Of a stretch of 49,952 bases of DNA, positions 42,618 to 49,952 are shown in pieces; position 1 is the stretch's first letter, and each line of letters starts with the position of its first letter. The DNA lies in NCBI GenBank assembly GCA_013821315.1, contig JACDHA010000010.1, positions 1 through 49,952 of the forward strand, written 5' to 3'. Source of the DNA: Candidatus Dependentiae bacterium. Its GTDB lineage: Bacteria > Babelota > Babeliae > Babelales > Babelaceae. Made by a program: the position numbers and the translations under genes. The notes under the pieces are model-generated. The model was not told where the DNA came from, searched no databases, and worked only from the letters and a program-made list of their open reading frames with translations.

Positions 42618-43271
42618 GTGTTAAATTCTAATATAAGAAGAGATTATTCTCGTCAATCATCAGTAAATCGTTATATACAAGCATTGATTATTGCAGGCAG
42701 TATAGCTGTGATAGCAGCTACCGGTTGGTTTGGTTACCAATGGTATACAAGACGTGCTGAACAGAAAGCGTATGCAGATTTGGCAACTACAAGCGAAAGC
42801 TATAAAAAAGCAGTGGCTTCTCAGGATGCTGAAAAAATAAAAGATAGTGAACGTGCTTTTGCTGCAGCCGCGCAAAAATATAAAAATTCTTCATTGGCAC
42901 CATATTTTTTAAGTTATCAAGCTGATGCGTTAGTACAGCAAGATAAAAAAACAGAAGCACTTGCTGTTATGGATCAAATGATCTCAAAAATAAAAAAAGA
43001 GTCGCCACTTTACTCTTATTATGCACTTAAAAGAGCTCTTATGAAGCTTGATGCAACTCAAGAAGACATGCAACAAGCAGGTCGTCAAGAGCTGGCTAAT
43101 TTAGCACAAGATAGTAGTAATCCAGTCCGCGATATGGCTCTGTATTATAGTGGACTTGAAGCTAGTCGTCAGGGTGACTTAGAAAAAGCAGCTAGTAATT
43201 GGTCGGAACTTGTATCTAAAGCTAAACCAGACTCTCAGTGGAGAGCGCTTGCTCAAGAACAGCTTCAATAA
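42618..43271 (+). CDS. Membrane-anchored TPR-like protein (YfgM/Tol-associated type)
   Basis: This 217-residue protein has an N-terminal transmembrane segment (about residues 22-42) followed by helical repeats of the tetratricopeptide kind, from about residue 50 to the end (AAQKYKNSSLAPYFLSYQADALVQQDKKTEAL, LYYSGLEASRQGDLEKA). The layout resembles YfgM-like proteins (PF09976), which assist folding at the Sec translocon. It starts with GTG, with AGGA 7 nt upstream. It lies 33 bp before gltX and is probably co-transcribed. Confidence 0.75.
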   Translation: MLNSNIRRDYSRQSSVNRYIQALIIAGSIAVIAATGWFGYQWYTRRAEQKAYADLATTSESYKKAVASQDAEKIKDSERAFAAAAQKYKNSSLAPYFLSYQADALVQQDKKTEALAVMDQMISKIKKESPLYSYYALKRALMKLDATQEDMQQAGRQELANLAQDSSNPVRDMALYYSGLEASRQGDLEKAASNWSELVSKAKPDSQWRALAQEQLQ

Positions 43272-43304
43272 GCTTTACCTAGATTTGAAAGTTTTAAGAT
43301 AGAT

Positions 43305-44756
43305 ATGAATAAACAGCACAGTACACCACGTGTTCGTTTTGCACCGTCGCCTACTGGTTATTTACATATAGGTGGGCTACGAGCTGCATTTTTTAATTGG
43401 TTGTTTGCACGACACAATAACGGCGTCTTTTTATTAAGAATAGAAGACACCGATGGAGAAAGATCAAAGCCTGAATATACTCAAGCTATCTTAGATGCTT
43501 TCGATTGGGTTGGTTTGCATAGTGACGAGCCTATTGTTATTCAATCGCAACGTATTGCACGTCATAAAGAAGTTATAGAGAGTATGCTTGTAGCAGGTAC
43601 TGCGTACAAATGCTTTTGTACAATACAAGAGTTACAAGAACGTTTAGGTGCAAGTGCTGCTCAAGAGGGTAGTTATACTAAGTATGACGAAAAATGTCGT
43701 ACGAGAGTTACAACTATTGGTGACGAGCAGAAATCCTGTGTTGTTCGGTTTAAAGTGCCAAGCACTATCAAAGAAGTTGCTTTTGATGATCTTATTCATG
43801 GCCCGCTTGTGTTTGATAAAGAGCAGTTTGACGATTTTATTATAATGCGCTCTGATGGCAGTCCTATGTATAATTTTGTGGTAGTAGTCGATGATGCTGA
43901 TATGCGTATTAGTCATGTGCTACGAGGTGATGATCATATTGCCAATACGCCAAAGCAGATTTTACTGTATACTGCGTGCGGCTTTACGATGCCTCAGTTT
44001 GGCCATTTACCTATGATATTAGGAGCTGATGGTCAGCGTTTAAGTAAACGGCATGCAGCTACCTCGGTGCTTGATTATAGAGTTAATGGTTTTTTGCCTG
44101 ATGCTTTATGTAACTATCTAGTGCGTTTAGGCTGGTCTCATGGTAATCAAGAAATTTTTTCGCGCGAAGAACTTATGCAGTACTTTTCTCTTGAGCAGGT
44201 AGGCAAAAAAGCAGCTATTTTTGATAGCACTAAACTAGAATGGCTTAATAGTGTGTATATTAAACAGACACCAGCTCAAGAACTTTTAGAGTATAGTATA
44301 AAATGTATAGACCCAGCATTACAGGTAAAGCTATCTGGTTGGCATACGGAACAATTACTAAGTTTTATAGATTTATATAAAGACCGCGTAAAAACACTGC
44401 GTGAGTTACTTGACGAATTATATAGTGTCTACGCGCGTCCAAGCATGATGGTTGTTACCGCTGAAATGGAGCCGTGGATACATGAAAAAAATTACCATAA
44501 CATGAAGCATCTTGAACTTTTTTTAATTGGTCTAGAAGACTATTCAGTTCAAGCATTAACGGTAAGTATTAAAGATTTTATAAACAAGCAGGCTTTAACT
44601 ATGCCTGAAATGGGCAAACCGCTGCGAATAGCCTTAACGGGAAAAACAGCAAGTCCTGGTGTGTTTGAACTTCTTGCTTTACTTGGTAAACAAGAGAGTA
44701 TTGAGCGATTACATGCCTTTATTATTTTATTAAAGGAGAGCCTAAAGAAGCATTAA
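43305..44756 (+). CDS. gltX: GltX, glutamyl-tRNA synthetase
   Basis: This 483-residue class I synthetase has the HIGH motif in RFAPSPTGYLHIGGLRAA (residues 11-28). LLRIEDTD, the conserved HVLRGDDHIANTPKQ segment and a KMSKS equivalent (QRLSKRHA) also appear. Length and order match bacterial GluRS. Whether it also charges tRNA-Gln cannot be read from the sequence. Confidence 0.96.
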   Translation: MNKQHSTPRVRFAPSPTGYLHIGGLRAAFFNWLFARHNNGVFLLRIEDTDGERSKPEYTQAILDAFDWVGLHSDEPIVIQSQRIARHKEVIESMLVAGTAYKCFCTIQELQERLGASAAQEGSYTKYDEKCRTRVTTIGDEQKSCVVRFKVPSTIKEVAFDDLIHGPLVFDKEQFDDFIIMRSDGSPMYNFVVVVDDADMRISHVLRGDDHIANTPKQILLYTACGFTMPQFGHLPMILGADGQRLSKRHAATSVLDYRVNGFLPDALCNYLVRLGWSHGNQEIFSREELMQYFSLEQVGKKAAIFDSTKLEWLNSVYIKQTPAQELLEYSIKCIDPALQVKLSGWHTEQLLSFIDLYKDRVKTLRELLDELYSVYARPSMMVVTAEMEPWIHEKNYHNMKHLELFLIGLEDYSVQALTVSIKDFINKQALTMPEMGKPLRIALTGKTASPGVFELLALLGKQESIERLHAFIILLKESLKKH

Positions 44757-44782
44757 CCCTAAATCTTAAATGGAGGTTTATT

Positions 44783-45793
44783 ATGAAGATCGGGATGCTT
44801 TTTCCGGGTTACGGAAATCAATTTGTTGGAATGGGCAAAGAATTGTACGATGATTCACGTCTTATGCAAGAGTATTTTGAAGAAGCTTCAAATTGCTTAG
44901 GTATAAACTTTGTTAAGTTGTGCTTTGCTTCATCTGATGTCGAATTAAGTAAAATAACTAATGCCTATCCAGCGCTTTTTTTAGTAAGTGCAGCAACTGC
45001 AAGCATGATTAAACAGTTAGGAATAACTATTGATTACGTTGCAGGACACGGTATTGGAGAATACAGTGCTTTATATACAGGAGGGGGCTTGAACTTTCCT
45101 GATGGTCTTTATTTGTTGCATAAACTTTCTTATTTTTACTCACAACTACGTGAGCAATTAGAACAACTTGATGTAAAAACAGTATTAGTTGATGGTCTAT
45201 CAGCTCGTAAACTCAAGCAAATTTGCGCTGAAAACAGCTCAGAAGAGTGTTCTGCCCATATAGCAGTTTATGAAACTAAAACTGAACATTTAGTAACTGG
45301 ATCAGCTTCAGCAATTAAAGCAATTGTAGAAGGTGTCTATGACGCTGGTGCTGATAAAGTTAAAAAAATCAGCAGCAGTGAAGAGGGGTTTCATACACCA
45401 TTAATGGAACAGCTTATGCAACAGCTTAAAATTTATCTTACTAAGGTAGATTTTAAAGACTTGTCTATACCGTTAATTACCAGTGTTGATGCTAAAGAAG
45501 TCTGTTTAGCTAAAAAAGCGCAACATGCTATCATACGCCAGATAACTGAGCCTTTATATTGGAATAACGTGGTAAAATCGTTTAGTGAAGCTGATATACT
45601 TCTTGTTCCTGCTCCTGCTAAAGCTTTAGTGCTTGAGCTTCAAGCTCATTATCCACATAAAACTATTTTTGGTATTAACACGCTCAGTGATTTAGAGCAA
45701 GTTAAAGAGTTTGTTTTTGCTCAGCAAAAGCGAGAACAAGAGCAACAAGAGCTAGAGCTAGCGTTATGTGCTGAGCCTTGTAGTCAAGTATAA
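44783..45793 (+). CDS. FabD-like acyltransferase homologue lacking the catalytic serine
   Basis: This 336-residue protein has the malonyl-CoA:ACP transacylase fold from end to end, starting MKIGMLFPGYGNQ (normally FPGQGSQ). In the nucleophile elbow, GHSxG is replaced by GHGIG, so the catalytic Ser is Gly90 (codon GGT, one base from AGT). The substrate Arg of the usual MR-x-K-F region is also absent (HKLSYF). The active-site His is retained (GFHTPLM, His204). It therefore cannot use the normal Ser-acyl mechanism. It has a strong GGAGG and lies 61 bp before acpP. It could be a structural or ACP-binding relic, or have another activity. Confidence 0.82.
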   Translation: MKIGMLFPGYGNQFVGMGKELYDDSRLMQEYFEEASNCLGINFVKLCFASSDVELSKITNAYPALFLVSAATASMIKQLGITIDYVAGHGIGEYSALYTGGGLNFPDGLYLLHKLSYFYSQLREQLEQLDVKTVLVDGLSARKLKQICAENSSEECSAHIAVYETKTEHLVTGSASAIKAIVEGVYDAGADKVKKISSSEEGFHTPLMEQLMQQLKIYLTKVDFKDLSIPLITSVDAKEVCLAKKAQHAIIRQITEPLYWNNVVKSFSEADILLVPAPAKALVLELQAHYPHKTIFGINTLSDLEQVKEFVFAQQKREQEQQELELALCAEPCSQV

Positions 45794-45854
45794 TATGCGT
45801 ATACTAATACAGTAGTATATCTTGATTATTTACATCTTGTAGGGAAATATAAAC

Positions 45855-46109
45855 ATGGTTACAAACACAAGCGATATCTATGCTAAAATAGTAGCTCTTA
45901 TTGCGGATCAATTGAGCATAGATAAAAGTGCTATTGAGTTAAACTCGCGCCTAGAAACACTTGGTGCAGACTCTTTAGATCAAGTGGAAATTGTTATGAA
46001 GCTTGAAGAAGAATTTGATATTGAAATTAATGATCATGATGCAGAAGAATTAGTAACCGTAGGCGATGTGACGAACTATGTTGCTAAGCTCCTTCAAAAG
46101 CGTGCCTAA
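45855..46109 (+). CDS. acpP: Acyl carrier protein
   Basis: This 84-residue four-helix carrier has the 4'-phosphopantetheine attachment Ser in GADSLDQVE (about residue 40) and the usual acidic helix II (VMKLEEEFDIEI). It is complete and looks functional. It follows the serine-less FabD homologue, and no ketosynthase, ketoreductase or holo-ACP synthase is in the window. It may serve acyl transfer from scavenged fatty acids, lipid A or phospholipid synthesis. Confidence 0.95.
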   Translation: MVTNTSDIYAKIVALIADQLSIDKSAIELNSRLETLGADSLDQVEIVMKLEEEFDIEINDHDAEELVTVGDVTNYVAKLLQKRA

Positions 46110-46125
46110 ATAAACAGGTATAGAT

Positions 46126-46159
46126 AAAAAGAGCCAAGAAAACACTCTTGGCTCTTTTT
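46126..46159. terminator. Bidirectional terminator between acpP and the outer-membrane protein gene
   Basis: A 14-bp perfect stem (AAAAAGAGCCAAGA with its complement, 46126-46139 and 46146-46159) has a 6-nt loop and A/T tracts at both ends. It serves two convergent genes. Confidence 0.88.
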
Positions 46160-46180
46160 ATATGAGTTATGGTTACTGTA

Positions 46181-48070
46181 TTAGAATGAAAGACCGCCCT
46201 TTACCCAGACGCCCCACTGCTGTACGCCTATGCGTTGGCAAGTAGTACGTTTACCAGTAAATTCAACTTCTCCGCCAATTCCTACATGAGGATCCCAGCC
46301 ACATTCATCAGGCCACATATAATTAACATGCGCAAATATTTTATGCGTTAAATAAGATGCAGATTCTGCTGAGCGTGTGTTAAGAGATGCCAGAGATTCT
46401 TGTAATAGTGTCGGTCTTTGACTTGGATCAACAAGTGATGCACCACCTGCAAGCGTGGTTATGTCAGTTACCGCAATGCCATTGGCCGCAAATTCTGGGT
46501 TATCATTCACTGCAGCATCAAAGGCAGCTCTGTTATCAAATGTTAAGCATACGTTACATGCAGTTGCTGACGGTTGAAAGCTTTTAGGAGTTATAACCGT
46601 AAAGGCTGTTACATTAGATTGAGTATTATTATCAAGTTGCTGTGTCTGAGTTGACTCGCTACCTAAAGCAGGACATCCTTCAGGTGCTACCGCTTCTTGA
46701 GAAAATGGGGTACCAGGTAAAAATATACTTGGCGCATCATTAACAAGAGCTACAGGTATTTGATTGCAGCACACACTTTCAGTGCCTTTAATGCCAAATT
46801 TACGTGTATCGATATCGCAATTACTGTTATTGCAACGTAAACGAACTTTTTCATGAGTATTGCCATAGACATCGTAACCGATATCTATACCAAGGCCACC
46901 TTTGCGAAAAGCAAGCATAAGAGCTGCTTCACCTTTAACGCCTATACTTACATCAGCAAGACGTGTATTAAATTCAGTTGCGCTTACTAAATTGCCATTA
47001 TACGTTAAGTTGGTGCCATCGGTATCAAACTCTTTAAGCAGTAAATAGCGGCTATAGTCACCATTGCGTTTAAAATCAAATAAACGGCATTGGCGCGATT
47101 TAAATAAATGCGTTATGTTACCTTCAAGATATAGAGAAAAGTTATAATCTTCGCCAGCCCATAAAACAGAATGAGCAGTTATACCGCCCCCAAGACCAAA
47201 ATGGCCACCATTGCCAACTACAGGCTCAAATACAAATTCGCTCCGTTGCTTTCTACCTGTGGGTAATTCAAATTGAGCAAATACTCCAGCATGAGAGCAA
47301 TCATTACTAATAATATCTTGACCGACAAGCACATGAATATCTGCTATACCATTACGAACACGACGTCCAAAATCAAATTTGCCTGACTGCCAGGGAGTCT
47401 GCATGTCACCATAGAAGAATGTGCCACTCAACGCCTCTTGAATGCTTCCAGCAGAATTAACTGACGTATCAGCTGTGTCAGCTGTTACATAACATTTTTC
47501 AAATGGTGTACCAACGCAGTTGTTTTTTTTGCGATCTTTGCAGCTTAACCCTAAGTCCCAACGTGTATGCACTATAGGAGCAAATACTTCTACGAAAAAG
47601 CCTGGAGCCCATTCATCAAGGCCGAGATAGAACCCAAAATCAACTATAAAGTTTTCAATACGTGGCTTTAATTTAATGCTTCCTTGAAAAGTACGTGAAA
47701 GGCCAAAATTATCTGCTACAAGCTCATGAGCACTACGGTTAGGCACTAAGCTACCAGCAAATCGCAAGGTATCTGAACCAAACAAAGGCTCTGTTATACG
47801 ACGTGAATCAAATGATCGTGTATATTCAAAAGCTACATACGACGCACCGTAAAACTCACACATTTCGGGCTTATGAAGTTCAGTTTGCCATCCTACTAGC
47901 TGTCGTGCCAGGTTGTCGCCTTGTGATCGGTAATGAATGCCAGTACGTGTGCCTGCAAAGCAACAGGTTTGACTAGAAGATTGGCATTTCTTTTTACAGA
48001 GCTCATTTGCATAAGCCCGGGGGCTTAAAAGCAACAGAGCGCATAGCGCTGTTTTTAAGATATAGTTCAT
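46181..48070 (-). CDS. Large outer-membrane-type protein, paralogue 1
   Basis: This 629-residue protein has a signal peptide (residues 1-21, AYAN) and a Cys-rich start (CKKKCQSSSQTCC). A long beta-rich body follows, with repeated short strands, and the C-terminus is QWGVWVKGGLSF, an aromatic-ended beta-signal. It shares blocks with the neighbouring gene: ARQLVGWQ, LRFAGS, VADNFGLS, SRYLLLKEFD, RKFGIKGTESVCC, HVGIGGEVEF. This shows a tandem duplication. CGAGGAG lies 5 nt before the ATG. It is probably a major, disulfide-containing surface or porin-like protein; the class is inferred from sequence style only. Confidence 0.83.
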   Translation of the reverse strand: MNYILKTALCALLLLSPRAYANELCKKKCQSSSQTCCFAGTRTGIHYRSQGDNLARQLVGWQTELHKPEMCEFYGASYVAFEYTRSFDSRRITEPLFGSDTLRFAGSLVPNRSAHELVADNFGLSRTFQGSIKLKPRIENFIVDFGFYLGLDEWAPGFFVEVFAPIVHTRWDLGLSCKDRKKNNCVGTPFEKCYVTADTADTSVNSAGSIQEALSGTFFYGDMQTPWQSGKFDFGRRVRNGIADIHVLVGQDIISNDCSHAGVFAQFELPTGRKQRSEFVFEPVVGNGGHFGLGGGITAHSVLWAGEDYNFSLYLEGNITHLFKSRQCRLFDFKRNGDYSRYLLLKEFDTDGTNLTYNGNLVSATEFNTRLADVSIGVKGEAALMLAFRKGGLGIDIGYDVYGNTHEKVRLRCNNSNCDIDTRKFGIKGTESVCCNQIPVALVNDAPSIFLPGTPFSQEAVAPEGCPALGSESTQTQQLDNNTQSNVTAFTVITPKSFQPSATACNVCLTFDNRAAFDAAVNDNPEFAANGIAVTDITTLAGGASLVDPSQRPTLLQESLASLNTRSAESASYLTHKIFAHVNYMWPDECGWDPHVGIGGEVEFTGKRTTCQRIGVQQWGVWVKGGLSF

Positions 48071-48145
48071 GTATGCTCCTCGAATAAAATTGTAATATTC
48101 TGCTCAGCTATAGTAAATCAACGGTTATGGTAAAGCAATACTCTT

Positions 48146-49952
48146 TTAGAATGTTATACCGCCTTTAATCCATATACCCCATTGATTTAAGCTGTTATGT
48201 CTGCATTTGCCGTCAAATTCAACTTCACCACCAATGCCAATATGTGGTTGATAACATGAATCTACCAATATATAGCCAATATGACCAAATACTTTATGAG
48301 AGATCATAGAGCATTGGGCTGCTGAATTAGGATCTAAATCCAAGCATGATATCAAAATTGGCGTAGCATCGGTATTAGCTTGAGCTAGTGGTGCAGGTAA
48401 AGCTGAGGCACTGGTGTCAGGCGTTACTTGATCATTATAAAGCAAGCATGCAGTTGTTGCGTTGGGGGCAATCTCTGCGTGAGATTGTGGTAACACATTA
48501 AAAATCGTAGTAGTTGATTGAGTACTATTAAGGGAAGTTCCTGGTAGTGTAGAGATAATCGCTTCACCATTTTCTACAGTAGCTGGTATGCAACAGACGC
48601 CTTCAACACCTTTAATACCAAAGCGACGTTGATCTATATCGCATGGGCAATCAGTAACGATGCATACTCGCTCTTTGTCACGTGCGTAAAAGTTATAACC
48701 TACATCTACCATAATGTTGCCAATACTCCAAGCAATTTTGGCCGAAAGGTCGACCTTATAGCCAATATGGACTTCTGCGTTACGAGTATTAAAATTAATA
48801 GCATTTATTAATCTGCCCGTATAGTTGTTATCTATATCAAACTCTTTAAGCAATAAATAACGGCTTAAAAGACCATTATGAGTAAAATCAAATGATCGTT
48901 GTTGATGTGTTTTAAACATATGGGTAGCATTACCTTCAACATAGACTGCTACAACATGACCGTTGCAGTACGTATCATCATACAGAGTAGCATGAGCCGA
49001 AATGCCTGCTCCTAATTCCCAGTGTTTTCCGTTGCCATAAATAGGTTCAAAAATATACCGTGCTTTAGGACGGTTACCTGTAGGCACTACTACTTGAGCA
49101 TACACACCAGCATGACCAAAATCATTTTCTATAACATTATAGCCTAGCATAACATCAATATCAGCAAGTCCTGTTTTATTGCGTGGGCAAAAGCTAAAGC
49201 GTCCAAACTCCCAGGGTTCTTTCATGTCACCAAACAAAAATTCACCACTTAACGCTTCACGTAACGACGAAGCAGTTGGTGTTGCTAAAGCTGTGTCATT
49301 GGTGCTTGAATCAGATTGCATATAACAGTCTGGAAAGGTAGTATCACCACGTGATTTATCAGCGCATGGTAAACATTCGTCAAGTTCTAAAGACCAGCGT
49401 GTATGAACGAGTGGCGCATGAACGCGTAGATAAGAGCCACGGATAAACTCGTTAAGACCAAAAAACATATTAAAATCAAGAATATCATTTTCTATGCGTG
49501 GTCTTATTGATAATGTTCCGGTAAAACGTTCTGAAAGGCCAAAGTTATCAGCTACTACTTCGGTGTTATTATTTGCGTTGACAGTGCTGCCAGCAAAGGT
49601 TAAACAATCAGTACAAAAAAGAGTGCGCGCAAGTCTGCACGATCTAAAAGAACGCGTATATTCAGGCGTTAATGCTACTGTAGCATAATTTTCAAGATAA
49701 TAGGGCTGATGCAGTTGCCGTTGCCACCCTATAAGTTCACGTGCAGTATTTGCTCCCACTGATCTGGGTATAAATGTTGTAATGCCACACGGATAGCAGG
49801 TATTGGAACATCTAATTTTACAGGCATTTGGCGTACACGGCTGCGTTGAACTAATTTCTCCAAATGTACTTAGATTAGATTCCCTTGAACCTACTTTAGT
49901 TTTACCTTGTATACTCAGAATCATAAGGCATAGCCCTAGAGTGGTAAGTATA
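48146..49952 (-). CDS. Large outer-membrane-type protein, paralogue 2 (5' end outside window)
   Basis: About 600 residues are visible. The apparent ATG at 49924 is not the true start: the frame stays open to the window edge and reads ILTTLGLCLMILSIQG, the hydrophobic core of a signal peptide. The body is homologous to the gene at 46181-48070 (ARELIGWQ, LTFAGS, VADNFGLS, SRYLLLKEFD, RRFGIKGVEGVCC, HIGIGGEVEF) and ends QWGIWIKGGITF, again with a terminal Phe. Many paired cysteines (CKIRCSNTCYPC) suggest disulfides. The pair is 75 bp apart on one strand and may be co-expressed. Confidence 0.83.
   Translation of the reverse strand, partial: ILTTLGLCLMILSIQGKTKVGSRESNLSTFGEISSTQPCTPNACKIRCSNTCYPCGITTFIPRSVGANTARELIGWQRQLHQPYYLENYATVALTPEYTRSFRSCRLARTLFCTDCLTFAGSTVNANNNTEVVADNFGLSERFTGTLSIRPRIENDILDFNMFFGLNEFIRGSYLRVHAPLVHTRWSLELDECLPCADKSRGDTTFPDCYMQSDSSTNDTALATPTASSLREALSGEFLFGDMKEPWEFGRFSFCPRNKTGLADIDVMLGYNVIENDFGHAGVYAQVVVPTGNRPKARYIFEPIYGNGKHWELGAGISAHATLYDDTYCNGHVVAVYVEGNATHMFKTHQQRSFDFTHNGLLSRYLLLKEFDIDNNYTGRLINAINFNTRNAEVHIGYKVDLSAKIAWSIGNIMVDVGYNFYARDKERVCIVTDCPCDIDQRRFGIKGVEGVCCIPATVENGEAIISTLPGTSLNSTQSTTTIFNVLPQSHAEIAPNATTACLLYNDQVTPDTSASALPAPLAQANTDATPILISCLDLDPNSAAQCSMISHKVFGHIGYILVDSCYQPHIGIGGEVEFDGKCRHNSLNQWGIWIKGGITF

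Noticed and set aside
49922-49924. ATG at 49924 as the start of the right-edge outer-membrane gene
   Set aside because: The frame remains open and hydrophobic up to the window edge, so the true start lies outside the window.
1-49952. CRISPR array, rRNA operon or insertion sequence
   Set aside because: No regularly spaced repeats, rRNA-like conserved stretches, or transposase frames with terminal repeats were found on reading through the window.

Overview
The window looks like a piece of chromosome from an AT-rich, host-associated Gram-negative-type bacterium of the Dependentiae (TM6 / Babeliae) kind. This placement is an inference. It rests on several ankyrin-repeat proteins with signal peptides, a RING-H2 fragment, large cysteine-containing outer-membrane-type proteins ending in aromatic residues, and about twenty exported proteins of unknown function scattered among a sparse housekeeping set (rodA, uvrA, mutS, argS, mnmA, pgsA, ssb, grpE, lepA, gyrA, dprA, rpmF, gltX, acpP). 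No rRNA, CRISPR array, transposase, integrase or prophage was seen. The only tRNA genes are tRNA-His and tRNA-Pro.

Layout. 1-3.2 kb: 3' end of a RING-finger gene, two overlapping small genes, rodA, an exported helical protein and the two tRNAs. 3.3-5.2 kb: exported ankyrin protein and a small lipoprotein. 5.4-8.0 kb: uvrA. 8.2-16.8 kb: a tightly packed cluster of four exported proteins of unknown function, the last a 993-aa protein with a P-loop-like motif, running directly into mutS. 16.9-19.6 kb: accessory island with an intact HEPN/MNT pair, a second nucleotidyltransferase that has lost its catalytic motif, an ankyrin protein and an exported methyltransferase. 19.8-24.9 kb: argS (minus), then mnmA-pgsA-small exported protein, ssb and another small exported protein. 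24.9-30.4 kb: outer-membrane-type protein, stand-alone GspE-N domain protein, grpE, an exported lysine/arginine-rich histone-like protein, and an exported beta-helix protein. 30.5-35.1 kb (minus): DUF155-like protein coupled to lepA, and an exported protein with a caspase-type His/Cys pair. 35.3-40.3 kb: small membrane protein, a truncated ATPase remnant, an ankyrin gene lying between two copies of the gyrA promoter/leader, gyrA and dprA. 40.4-46.1 kb: membrane and coiled-coil proteins, rpmF, a TPR-like protein, gltX, a FabD-like protein lacking its catalytic serine, and acpP. 46.2-49.95 kb (minus): two tandem paralogous outer-membrane-type proteins, the second cut by the window edge.

The main points for follow-up are: the duplicated gyrA promoter with a hairpin whose base pairing is kept in both copies; the exported P-loop protein cluster upstream of mutS; the exported caspase-like protein; the serine-less FabD homologue next to acpP; and a group of exported proteins (three ankyrin proteins, a methyltransferase, a coiled-coil protein) whose signal peptides share a small-residue/Met junction. 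All functional statements come from reading motifs by eye; no database search was run.
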